A stretch of DNA of 64,000 nucleotides from Candidatus Rokuibacteriota bacterium (GTDB taxonomy: Bacteria; Methylomirabilota; Methylomirabilia; Rokubacteriales; CSP1-6), in contig JACPIQ010000063.1 of NCBI GenBank assembly GCA_016188005.1, positions 23,843-87,842 of the forward strand, given 5' to 3'. How positions within the stretch are numbered: the stretch's first letter is position 1; each line of letters opens with the position of its first letter. Under the pieces are notes generated by a model that was not told where the DNA came from, ran no database searches, and was given only the letters and a program-made list of their open reading frames with translations. Positions 37,154 to 45,009 of this stretch are shown here, in pieces. The position numbers and the translations under genes were made by a program.

Positions 37154-38701
37154 TCAGGGACCGACCTCCTTGAGCTTCTGGCCGCCGGCCGGATGCACCA
37201 GCCGGTTCAGCGCGTTCACGTAGGCCCGGGCGCTCGCCTCGATGACGTCCGTCGAGCTGCCCTTGCCGGTCACCACGGTCCCGTCGAAGTCCACCTTCAC
37301 CGACACCTCGCCGATGGCGTCCTTGCCCCCCGTGATGGCGCGGAGCTGGTAGTCCTGCAGCCGCCCCTTGAGCCCCGTGATGGCGTCGATGGCGTTGAGC
37401 ACCGCGTCCACCGGACCGTCCCCGGCCCCCGAGTCCTGGAACACCTCCTGATCCTTCCGGAGCCGCACCGTGGCCGACGGGATCACGCCCGTGCCGCTGA
37501 TCGTGTGGAGGTAGTCCAGGGCGTAGGTCTCGGGCACCTGCGCGATCTCGTCCTTCACGATCGTCATCAGGTCCTCGTCGAAGATGTCCTTCTTCTTGTC
37601 CGCCAGGTCCTTGAACCGCTTGAACGCCTTGCCCAGCTCGGCCTCGTCCATCTCGAAGCCCAGATCCTTGAGCCGCGCCGCCAGGGCGCGGCGCCCGGAG
37701 TGCTTGCCCATGACGAGCTTGTTGGCGTCGCGGCCGATGTCCTGGGGGCGCATGATCTCGTACGTGAGCTTCTCCTTCAGCACCCCGTCCTGGTGGATCC
37801 CCGCCTCGTGCGCGAAGGCGTTCTCGCCCACGATGGCCTTGTTGGGCTGCACGTGGACGCCGGTGATGTGGGAGAGGAGGCGCGAGGAGCGGAAGATTTC
37901 CTCGGTGCGAACCTGCGTCTCCACGCCGAAGTAGTCCTTCCGGGTCCTGAGCGCCATCACGACCTCCTCGAGGGAGGCGTTGCCCGCCCGCTCCCCGATC
38001 CCGTTGATGGTGCATTCGATCTGCCGGGCGCCGTTCTGGATGGCCACCAGCGAGTTGGCCACCGCCTGGCCCAGGTCGTTGTGGCAGTGCACCGAGAGCA
38101 CAGCCCGGGCGCTGTTCTTGACCCGCTCCCGGATGCGCGCGATGCGCTCCCCCCACTCCCGGGGAATGGCGTACCCCACCGTGTCGGGGATGTTGATGGT
38201 CCGGGCGCCGGCGTCGATCACGGCCTCGAGGACGTCGCACATGTAGTCGAAGTCCGAGCGGGAGGCGTCCTCGGGGGAGAACTCCACGTCCTCGCAGTAG
38301 CCGCGCGCGTGCTTGACGGCCTCCACGGCGGCCGCGAGCACCTCGGCGCGGCTCTTCCGGAGCTTGTACTTCAGGTGGATGTCCGAGGTCGCCACGAAGG
38401 TGTGGATGCGCGGCCGCTGCGCGTACCTGACGGCTTCCCACGCGCGATCGATGTCCATGAGCCCCACGCGGCTCAGCCCGCAGATGACGGGCCCCCCGGG
38501 GAGCGATCCCACCTGCCGGGCGACCTCGCGCACGGCGGCGAAGTCCTCGTCCGACGAGATCGGGAAGCCGGCCTCGATGACGTCCACGTTGAGCCGGGCC
38601 AGCTGGCGCGCCATCTCCAGCTTTTCCTGCGTGTTCATGGAGAAGCCAGGGGCCTGCTCGCCGTCCCTGAGCGTGGTGTCGAAGATGATGATGCGATCCA
38701 T
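37154..38701 (-). CDS. leuA: 2-isopropylmalate synthase
   Basis: Claisen condensation of 2-ketoisovalerate with acetyl-CoA, the leucine-committing step. The 515-aa protein has the TIM-barrel signature [15 protein letters not shown], the metal His-x-His in [16 protein letters not shown], and a C-terminal LeuA-type regulatory domain ending [17 protein letters not shown], where leucine usually binds. The start ATG 38699-38701 has GGAGGA 7 bases upstream; a GTG 33 bases further upstream is less likely. Confidence 0.96.
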   Translation of the reverse strand: MDRIIIFDTTLRDGEQAPGFSMNTQEKLEMARQLARLNVDVIEAGFPISSDEDFAAVREVARQVGSLPGGPVICGLSRVGLMDIDRAWEAVRYAQRPRIHTFVATSDIHLKYKLRKSRAEVLAAAVEAVKHARGYCEDVEFSPEDASRSDFDYMCDVLEAVIDAGARTINIPDTVGYAIPREWGERIARIRERVKNSARAVLSVHCHNDLGQAVANSLVAIQNGARQIECTINGIGERAGNASLEEVVMALRTRKDYFGVETQVRTEEIFRSSRLLSHITGVHVQPNKAIVGENAFAHEAGIHQDGVLKEKLTYEIMRPQDIGRDANKLVMGKHSGRRALAARLKDLGFEMDEAELGKAFKRFKDLADKKKDIFDEDLMTIVKDEIAQVPETYALDYLHTISGTGVIPSATVRLRKDQEVFQDSGAGDGPVDAVLNAIDAITGLKGRLQDYQLRAITGGKDAIGEVSVKVDFDGTVVTGKGSSTDVIEASARAYVNALNRLVHPAGGQKLKEVGP

Positions 38702-38723
38702 GATGACGTCCTCCGCTGTGCCT

Positions 38724-39533
38724 CTAGTGCGCATCCCGTGGTGCCTTCTCGGCCGTCATGGCCCCTTCCCGGCGGCGCGCCCACACGGGGCGCGTGGGTC
38801 CGCTCAGCAGGTAGGCCGAGAAGAGCGCGAACAGGAACCACTGCGGATGGGTGGCGACGATCAGGACCCCCAGGACGACGAGCAGCAGGAGGCCGACCGG
38901 CCGCCGGCGCCCGAGGTCGATCTCCTTGAAGGAGTAGAACCGGAAGGTGGACACCATGAGGAGCGCCACGAGGTAGGTGCCCACGGCGATGGCGATGGCC
39001 TGCCACCGCGCGATCTCCCCCCCGTCGAGCAGCAGGAACACGGCGCCGACGACACCCGCGGCGGCGGGCGTGGGCAGCCCCACGAAGTAGCGGCGGTCCG
39101 CGACGCCGGTGTAGACGTTGAACCGGGCCAGCCTGAGCGCGCCGCAGATCACGAAGAGGAAGGCGCCCAGCCAGGCCGCCCGCCCGAGCCGGGAGAGGAC
39201 CTGCGAGTACAGCATGAAGGCCGGGGCCACACAGAAGGAGACCACGTCCGCCAGCGAGTCGAACTCCACCCCGAACGGGGTCGTGGTCTTGGTGAGCCGC
39301 GCCACCTTGCCGTCCAGGATGTCGAGGACCATCGCCACGAAGATGGCGATGGCGGCCTCCACCGTTCGCCCGTGGCTGGTCAGGATCAGGGCCAGGAAGC
39401 CGCAGAAGAGATTCCCGGTGGTGAGCAGGCTCGGCAGCAGGAAGATGCCGCGCCGCCGCTGCTCGCGCAGCTCGGCCCAGCGGCGCCGTCGGGCACCGCG
39501 CCCGCCCTCGCCCGGCAGGTGTCGTCGTCTCAA
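38724..39533 (-). CDS. pssA: CDP-diacylglycerol-serine O-phosphatidyltransferase
   Basis: Membrane enzyme making phosphatidylserine for the downstream-acting Psd. The 269-aa frame has [18 protein letters not shown] and the CDP-alcohol signature [19 protein letters not shown] followed by SLADVVSF. The start is uncertain. A TTG at 39531-39533 with GAGGA upstream gives a plausible basic N-terminus ([11 protein letters not shown]). The frame stays open to a methionine codon at 39621-39623, through an intergenic hairpin region. Confidence 0.92.
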   Translation of the reverse strand: MRRRHLPGEGGRGARRRRWAELREQRRRGIFLLPSLLTTGNLFCGFLALILTSHGRTVEAAIAIFVAMVLDILDGKVARLTKTTTPFGVEFDSLADVVSFCVAPAFMLYSQVLSRLGRAAWLGAFLFVICGALRLARFNVYTGVADRRYFVGLPTPAAAGVVGAVFLLLDGGEIARWQAIAIAVGTYLVALLMVSTFRFYSFKEIDLGRRRPVGLLLLVVLGVLIVATHPQWFLFALFSAYLLSGPTRPVWARRREGAMTAEKAPRDAH

Positions 39534-39565
39534 GGCAATCCTCGTCGCACCTGGTCCCGTCCCCC

Positions 39566-39670
39566 ACCATCTGCCAGGGCCCAGCACTGGCCCCCGCCAT
39601 GCCTGCACCGCCCGCGAGCCCACGGCCTCGACTCTCTACCATCTGCGGGGGCCCAGAAATGGCCCCCGCA
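39566..39670. repeat. Pair of hairpin-forming direct repeats between psd and pssA
   Basis: Two related 33-bp copies (39566-39598 and 39638-39670) share accatctgc and gggcccag and end in ggcccccgc. The second forms a perfect 10-bp stem (39644-39653 with 39661-39670) around a 7-base loop; the first is an imperfect version. No U-run follows, so this looks like a REP-type or mRNA-processing structure rather than a terminator. Confidence 0.65.
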
Positions 39671-39687
39671 CTCCCCCAGCCGGCTAG

Positions 39688-40362
39688 TCACCGGAGGACC
39701 CCCATGACTGTTTCGCCCCCGCGCGCGCGATCCCCCGCCCGGACGCGGACCTCCGTGCCCCGCGGCACGATGAGGTCGGTGCGCGATCCGAACCGGATCA
39801 GGCCGTACCGCTCCCCGGCCTCGAGCCTGTCGCCCGGCCGCACCCGGCACACGATGCGCCGGGCGAGCACCCCCGCGATCTGCCGCACCGCGACCCTGCC
39901 CCCCTCTGCCTCGAGCGTCACGGTGCAGCGCTCGTTGTCCGCCGAGGCCTCGGGACGGTACGCCGCCAGGAACCGGCCCGGCGTGTACTGGACCTCCCGC
40001 ACGATGCCCCCCACGGGCGCCCGGTTGACGTGCACGTCCAGCGGCGACAGGAAGATGGACATCCGCACGGCCAGTCCGACGAACGGGTCGTTCACCTCGT
40101 CGATGCCCATCACCCGACCGTCGGCCGGCGCCAGCACCCCCCCCGGCAGCCCGGGCGGCGTCCGCTCGGGATCCCGGAAGAACCCCAGCGACAGGAGCCC
40201 CGGCACCGCCGCGACGGCCGCGGCCCGGTGCCAGCCCATCACGGCCAGAATACACGACACTGCCAGCGGCGGGAGGATGAAGGGCCACCCCTCGGGCGCT
40301 ACCGGCAGGCGCCGGGGCGGGGGCTGCGGCGCCCCGCCCCGCTCCGGTCGGGGAATCTCCAT
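39688..40362 (-). CDS. psd: Phosphatidylserine decarboxylase (short type)
   Basis: Self-processed pyruvoyl enzyme converting phosphatidylserine to phosphatidylethanolamine. The 224-aa protein has a membrane segment (FILPPLAVSCILAVM), then FFRDPERTPP, LAPADGRVMG, the conserved SIFLSPLDVHVNRAPVGG, and near the C-terminus FGSRTDLI, whose Gly-Ser is the likely cleavage and pyruvoyl site. The ATG 40360-40362 lies inside the last unit of a repeat array, so the first dozen residues (MEIPRPERGGAPQ) are repeat-derived. Confidence 0.93.
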   Translation of the reverse strand: MEIPRPERGGAPQPPPRRLPVAPEGWPFILPPLAVSCILAVMGWHRAAAVAAVPGLLSLGFFRDPERTPPGLPGGVLAPADGRVMGIDEVNDPFVGLAVRMSIFLSPLDVHVNRAPVGGIVREVQYTPGRFLAAYRPEASADNERCTVTLEAEGGRVAVRQIAGVLARRIVCRVRPGDRLEAGERYGLIRFGSRTDLIVPRGTEVRVRAGDRARGGETVMGVLR

Positions 40363-40586
40363 GTCCGCTCGCCTCGCCTGGGCTCGCTCACGCTCGCCCG
40401 GTCTTCCATATCCGCTCGGCTCGCCTTCGGCTGCGCCTCGCACTGCCGGCTGCGGCTCGCCGCCTCGCTCCGCTCGGGAGTTTCCACATCCGCTCGCCTC
40501 GCCTTCGGCTGCGGCTCGCCGCCTCGCTCCGCTCGGGGAGTTTCCATGTCCGCTCGCCTCGCCTTCGGCTGCGGCTCGCCGAACAG
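40345..40586. repeat. Degenerate ~60-bp repeat array between ilvC and psd
   Basis: About three to four copies of a unit containing ccgctcgcctcgccttcgg, ctgcggctcgcc and gcctcgctccgctcgg separate ilvC from psd. On the minus strand each unit ends with an ATG-containing segment (gcggacATGGAaactcccc). The last of these supplies the psd start. Similar gcctcgctccgctcgg blocks occur upstream of pdxT. It is a distinct family from the AKRPNR repeat. Confidence 0.8.
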
Positions 40587-41635
40587 TCACATCCGCGGGG
40601 GCTTGATCCAGGACATCATCTTCCGGAGCCGCGAGCCCACCTCCTCGATGGGATGCTGGGCGTCGCGCCTGCGCATGGCCAGGAAGCCCGCGCGGTTCGC
40701 CTGGTTCTCGAGCACCCACTCGCGGGCGAACTGGCCGGACTGGATCTCGGAGAGGATCTTCCTCATCTCGGCGCGGGTCTGCTCGTTGATGATCCGGGGG
40801 CCGCGCGTGTAGTCACCGTACTCCGCCGTGTCCGAGACCGAGTAGCGCATGTAGGCCAGCCCGCCCTGATAGAAGAGGTCCACGATCAGCTTCATCTCGT
40901 GCATGCACTCGAAGTAGGCGATCTCGGGCTGGTAGCCGGCCTCCACGAGGGTGTCGAAGGCGTCCTTGATCAGGTGGGAGACGCCGCCGCAGAGGGTTGT
41001 CTGCTCGCCGAAGAGATCGGTCTCGGTCTCCTCCTTGAACGTGGTCTCGATGACGCCGGCGCGCGTGCAGCCGACCCCCTTGCCGTAGGCGAGGGCCAGG
41101 TCCCGCGCCTTGCCCGACACGTCCTGGTACACGGCCACGAGCGCCGGCACGCCCGGCCCCTGGCTGAAGAGGTCCCGCATCACGTGCCCCGGGGCCTTGG
41201 GGGCGATCATGGACACGTCCACGTCCGGCGAGGGCACCACCTGGTTGAAGTGGATGTTGAAGCCGTGCGCGAACATGAGTGTCTTTCCCTTGCCGAGGGC
41301 TTGAAGCCGTGCGCGAACATGAGTGTCTTTCCCTTGCCGAGGGCCCCCTTGATAGACTCCTCGTAGACCTGGCGCTGGCTCTGGTCTGGCAGCAGGATCA
41401 TGATGATCTGCGCCGCCTGGGCGGCCTCGTTCACGGTGGTCACCAGGCAGCCGTCGGCCTCGGCCTTGGCCCAGCTCCTGGAGCCCTTGTAGAGCCCCAC
41501 CACCACGTCCTGGCCGGAGTCCTTGAGGTTGAGGGCATGCGCATGGCCCTGGCTGCCATACCCGATGATGGCGATCTTCTTGCCGCGCAGCAGCCCGAGA
41601 TCGGCGTCCTGGTCATAGTAGATCTTCGCCGGCAT
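40587..41635 (-). pseudogene. ilvC: Ketol-acid reductoisomerase, frameshifted by a 44-bp tandem duplication
   Basis: The first part (ATG 41633-41635) reads [21 protein letters not shown] with the NADPH loop [19 protein letters not shown]. The C-terminal part has [28 protein letters not shown] and [14 protein letters not shown]. The two lie in different frames because 41257-41300 is repeated exactly at 41301-41344. Removing one copy restores a continuous class I KARI of 334 aa through [18 protein letters not shown]. The gene is needed for Val/Leu/Ile synthesis and its neighbours look intact, so an assembly error or a very recent mutation is likely. Confidence 0.93.
41257..41344. repeat. Exact 44-bp tandem duplication inside ilvC
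   Basis: Bases 41257-41300 (starting ttgaagccgtgcgcgaac) are identical to 41301-41344. The unit length is not a multiple of three, so the downstream frame shifts. No repeat of this sequence was noticed elsewhere in the window. Confidence 0.97.
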
Positions 41636-41656
41636 GACTGTCGTCTCCTTGACTGG

Positions 41657-42247
41657 TTAGTCCGCGAACCCGACGACCCGGGGGTCCTGGGGCGCCGGAG
41701 GGAGAGCCGACTTCGGCTTTCCCAGCTTCTGGTCCGCCTTGCGGAGCCGAGTCTTCGGACCGCGGGCGATGGCCACCTTGCCGGTGCGCACGAGCTCCTG
41801 GATGCCGAACGGCCGCAGCAGCTCGATGATGGCGTCGATCTTCGTCTCCTCGCCCGTGACCTCGAGGGTGTACGTCGTGGCGGTCACGTCCACCACCTTG
41901 GCCCGGAAGATGTCGCCCACCCGCAGGATCTCCGCCCGGACGCCGGGCTCGGCGTTCACCCGGATCAGCAGCATCTCGCGCTCGACGTGGTCCTCCTCGC
42001 TGAGGTCCGTCACCTTGATGACGTCGATCAGCTTGTGCAGCTGCTTCATGACCTGTTCGAGGACGAACGCGTCGCCGTGCACGACCAGCGTCATCCGGGA
42101 GACGGTCGGGTCCAGGGTCTCGCCCACCGACAGGCTCTCGATGTTGTAGCCCCGGGCCGAGAACAGCCCGGCCACGCGCGACAGCACGCCGAACTTGTTC
42201 TCCACCAGCACCGCGATCGTGTGCTTCTTCGCCTCGGTCTCCTGCAC
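41657..42247 (-). CDS. ilvN: Acetolactate synthase small (regulatory) subunit
   Basis: ACT-domain subunit giving feedback sensitivity to valine. The 196-aa protein has the N-terminal ACT fold [31 protein letters not shown] (ligand region near Asn/Gly) and a second C-terminal ACT-like domain ([20 protein letters not shown]...). A basic, Pro-rich extension ([17 protein letters not shown]) follows. It starts at GTG 42245-42247 and lies between ilvB and ilvC in the usual order. Confidence 0.95.
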   Translation of the reverse strand: MQETEAKKHTIAVLVENKFGVLSRVAGLFSARGYNIESLSVGETLDPTVSRMTLVVHGDAFVLEQVMKQLHKLIDVIKVTDLSEEDHVEREMLLIRVNAEPGVRAEILRVGDIFRAKVVDVTATTYTLEVTGEETKIDAIIELLRPFGIQELVRTGKVAIARGPKTRLRKADQKLGKPKSALPPAPQDPRVVGFAD

Positions 42248-42324
42248 CCGTCGTCCTCTCCTCGTGCAGCCTCTGGCCTTGCCGTTTCGAGCGCGCGCGA
42301 CGCCCGCGCCCCCGTGGGGGAGTC

Positions 42325-42355
42325 ATCGGCGGGGGGCGTCGAGGCCCCCGCCGAT
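42325..42355. other. Strong hairpin at the end of ilvB
   Basis: atcggcggggg (42325-42335) pairs perfectly with cccccgccgat (42345-42355), with a 9-base loop. It begins at the ilvB stop codon and lies in the roughly 107-base ilvB-ilvN gap. There is no U-run. It is probably an mRNA-stability or subunit-ratio element; this is inference. Confidence 0.55.
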
Positions 42356-44109
42356 CAAAACCCCGTCTGCGACCGGGCAGCCTTGTCGCGCACGTCTACG
42401 CTGGGCGGGGCCAGGATCATGTCGATGTTGGCGCCGCCCGCCGGGACCATGGGGAAGACGCACTCGTGCTTGTCCACGGTCACGTCCAGCACGACCGGGC
42501 CCGGCGTCGCGATCATCTTCTCCAGCGCGGGCACGACCTCGCTGGGCCGGGTCACGCGGAGACCCGTGCACCCGTAGGCCTCGGCCAGCCGGACGAAGTC
42601 GGGGCTGCCGCCGAGATCGCTGGCGCAGTAGCGCTCCTTGTAGATGAGCCGTTGCCACTGGCGCACCATGCCGTGGCCGCCGTTGTTGATGATCACGGTC
42701 TTCACCGGCAGCTTCTCCTCGACGCAGGTCGCCAGCTCCTGGCTGTTCATCTGGAACGAGCCGTCCCCGTCGACGTTGACGACGAGCTTGCCGGGGTTCC
42801 CCGCCTGGACGCCCATGGCCGTCGGGAGCCCGTAGCCCATGGTGCCGAGCCCCCCCGACGTGCACCAGGCCCGCGGGTGCTTGAAGCGGTAGTACTGCGC
42901 CACCCACATCTGGTGCTGGCCGACCCCGGTGACGATCAGCGCCTCGCCAGCGGTCAGGTTGGAGATCTCCTGGACCACGTGCTGGGGCTTGACGACCTCG
43001 TCGCTCCACTCGTAGTGCAGCGGGAAGTCGCGTTTCCACTCCGCGACCTGGCCCATCCACTGCTTGCGGGCCTCGCGGACTCCACTCGCCGGATAGGTGC
43101 GGAGCTCCTCGTGCAGCGCCTCCACGAGCTTGCCCAGCACGCGCTTGCAGTCCCCGACGATGGGGATGTCGACCTTGATGTTCTTGGAGATGGAGGAGGG
43201 GTCGATGTCGATGTGGATGATCTCGGCATGGGGGGCGAAGGCGTCCACGCGCCCGGTGACGCGGTCGTCGAAGCGCGCCCCGATGGCCACCAGCACGTCG
43301 GAGTGGTGGACGGCCATGTTGGCGTAGTACGTGCCGTGCATGCCGAGCATGTCCAGCGAGAGCGGGTCGGCCATGGGGAAGGCCCCGAGCCCCATGAGGG
43401 TCTGCGTCACCGGGATCTGCGTCAGGTCCACCAGCGCCCGCAACTCGGGCGAGGCGTCCGAGGAGATGATGCCGCCGCCCACGTACAGCACGGGCCGCTT
43501 GGCCCGCACGATGGCGCGGGCCGCCTTCTTGATCTGCCCCGGGTGCCCCTCGTACGTCGGGTTGTAGGAGCGGAGGTGGACGGTCTCCGGGTAGTCGAAG
43601 GCCCACTCCTTGACCAGCACGTCCTTGGGCAGGTCCACGTGCACGGGCCCCGGGCGCCCCGTCCCGGCGATGTGGAAGGCCTCCTTGATGATCGCCGCCA
43701 GGTCGTTGCCGTCCTTCACGAGGAAGTTGTGCTTGGTGGCGGACCGCGTGATGCCCACGTTGTCCGCCTCCTGGAAGGCGTCGTTGCCGATGAGATGGGT
43801 CGGCACCTGGCCCGTGAAGGCCACCAGCGGAATCGAGTCCATGAGCGCGTCCTGGAGCGCGGTCACCAGATTGGTCGCCGCGGGGCCGGAGGTGACCAGG
43901 CACACCCCGATCTTGCCCGTGGTCCGCGAGTACCCCTCCGCCGCATGCCCGGCGGCGGCCTCCTGCCGGACCAGGATGTGCCGGAGCCCCTTGAAGTCGT
44001 GCAGCACGTCGTAGATCGGCAGCACCGCCCCGCCGGGCAGCCCGAAGACGACGTCCACCCCCTCGCGCTTCAAGCACTCGAGCACGATCCGCGCCCCTGA
44101 AAGCTTCAC
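42355..44109 (-). CDS. ilvB: Acetolactate synthase large (catalytic) subunit
   Basis: ThDP/FAD enzyme forming acetolactate or acetohydroxybutyrate. The 584-aa protein has the activating Glu in LVRQEAAAGHAAEGYSR (about residue 50), VCLVTSGPAATNLVTAL, and the ThDP-binding block VNVDGDGSFQMNSQELAT followed by INNGGHGMVRQWQ. FAD-domain and AHAS-type C-terminal sequences (PSEVVPALEKMIATPG) are present. It is preceded by the DapA-family gene at 12 bases. Confidence 0.96.
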   Translation of the reverse strand: MKLSGARIVLECLKREGVDVVFGLPGGAVLPIYDVLHDFKGLRHILVRQEAAAGHAAEGYSRTTGKIGVCLVTSGPAATNLVTALQDALMDSIPLVAFTGQVPTHLIGNDAFQEADNVGITRSATKHNFLVKDGNDLAAIIKEAFHIAGTGRPGPVHVDLPKDVLVKEWAFDYPETVHLRSYNPTYEGHPGQIKKAARAIVRAKRPVLYVGGGIISSDASPELRALVDLTQIPVTQTLMGLGAFPMADPLSLDMLGMHGTYYANMAVHHSDVLVAIGARFDDRVTGRVDAFAPHAEIIHIDIDPSSISKNIKVDIPIVGDCKRVLGKLVEALHEELRTYPASGVREARKQWMGQVAEWKRDFPLHYEWSDEVVKPQHVVQEISNLTAGEALIVTGVGQHQMWVAQYYRFKHPRAWCTSGGLGTMGYGLPTAMGVQAGNPGKLVVNVDGDGSFQMNSQELATCVEEKLPVKTVIINNGGHGMVRQWQRLIYKERYCASDLGGSPDFVRLAEAYGCTGLRVTRPSEVVPALEKMIATPGPVVLDVTVDKHECVFPMVPAGGANIDMILAPPSVDVRDKAARSQTGF

Positions 44110-44121
44110 GACCCTGTCCTC

Positions 44122-45009
44122 CTAGAGGAGTCCCGCCGAGGCGAGGACCTCCTTGATCTCGTCGATCGCGTCGCCGTCCGGCGTGCCCAGGGGCGCCCGG
44201 CAGGGGCCGCCGTAGAAGCCCTGCAGATCCAGCGCCGCCTTGAGCCCGCCGATGCCATGGCGTCCCGCCACGCCGCGGTCGGCCAGCATCATGCGCGCCG
44301 CGATCCCCTTCGCCTCCTCCCAGCGCCCCTGCCGCGCCAGCGCGTACACCTCGCAGAACTCCCGCGCCGCGATCACGGCCAGCGCGAGGATGCCGCCGGA
44401 CGACCCGATGGCCAGCGAGGGCAGGAGCGCCGCCGCGGCCCCAACCAGCACGTGGAAGCTCTTGGGCGTGAGGTGGATGATCTGCGCCGCTTGCGGGATG
44501 TTGCCAGAGGAGTCCTTGATGCCTCGCACGTTCGGATGCTCGGCGATGCGCGCCACCGTATCGGGCTCCAGGTTGATCCCGGTGTTGAGGGGGAAGTTGT
44601 AGATCAGGATCGGGATCGGCGAGGCTTCGGCCACGGCCAGGTAGTGCCGGATCTGGGCGGCCGCCTGGGCAAAGGCCTTCGTGAAGTAATGCGGCGTGAT
44701 GACGATGGCCGCGTCCGCCCCGATCTCGGCCGCCCGCCGTGTCTGGCGGATGGTCTGGAGCGTCGAGTTGCACCCCGTGCCGGCGATCATGGCGCGGTCG
44801 CGCGGGATCGCTCCGCGCGCGGCCACCAGCACCGCGTCCCGCTCGGCATCCGAGAGCATCGGGAACTCGCCCGTGGAGCCGAGGATCACATAGCCGTCGA
44901 GGGGGGTCGCGTTCCAGCGCTCGAGGTTGGCCTGGAGCCGATCCGTCGCCACCGCGTCTCCCCTGTACGGGGTGGGCACCGGGATGTAGACGCCCGCGTG
45001 CTCACGCAT
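44122..45009 (-). CDS. DapA-family (class I aldolase) lyase of unknown substrate
   Basis: 295-aa TIM-barrel protein of the DHDPS/N-acetylneuraminate-lyase family. The family Tyr is in IPILIYNFPLNTGINL, the Schiff-base lysine in NVRGIKDSSGN, and GSTGEFPMLSDAER is the carboxylate-binding region. It is not clearly DapA proper. The PYRGDAVATDRLQANLERW start and GTGCNSTLQTIRQTR also occur in 4-hydroxy-2-oxoglutarate aldolase-like members. The start ATG 45007-45009 has GGAGGG upstream and overlaps the ppdK stop by 8 bases. Confidence 0.8.
   Translation of the reverse strand: MREHAGVYIPVPTPYRGDAVATDRLQANLERWNATPLDGYVILGSTGEFPMLSDAERDAVLVAARGAIPRDRAMIAGTGCNSTLQTIRQTRRAAEIGADAAIVITPHYFTKAFAQAAAQIRHYLAVAEASPIPILIYNFPLNTGINLEPDTVARIAEHPNVRGIKDSSGNIPQAAQIIHLTPKSFHVLVGAAAALLPSLAIGSSGGILALAVIAAREFCEVYALARQGRWEEAKGIAARMMLADRGVAGRHGIGGLKAALDLQGFYGGPCRAPLGTPDGDAIDEIKEVLASAGLL

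Noticed and set aside
45002..45009. Frameshift between ppdK and the DapA-family gene
   Set aside because: The 8-base overlap is a normal coupled junction with a GGAGGG site inside the ppdK end.
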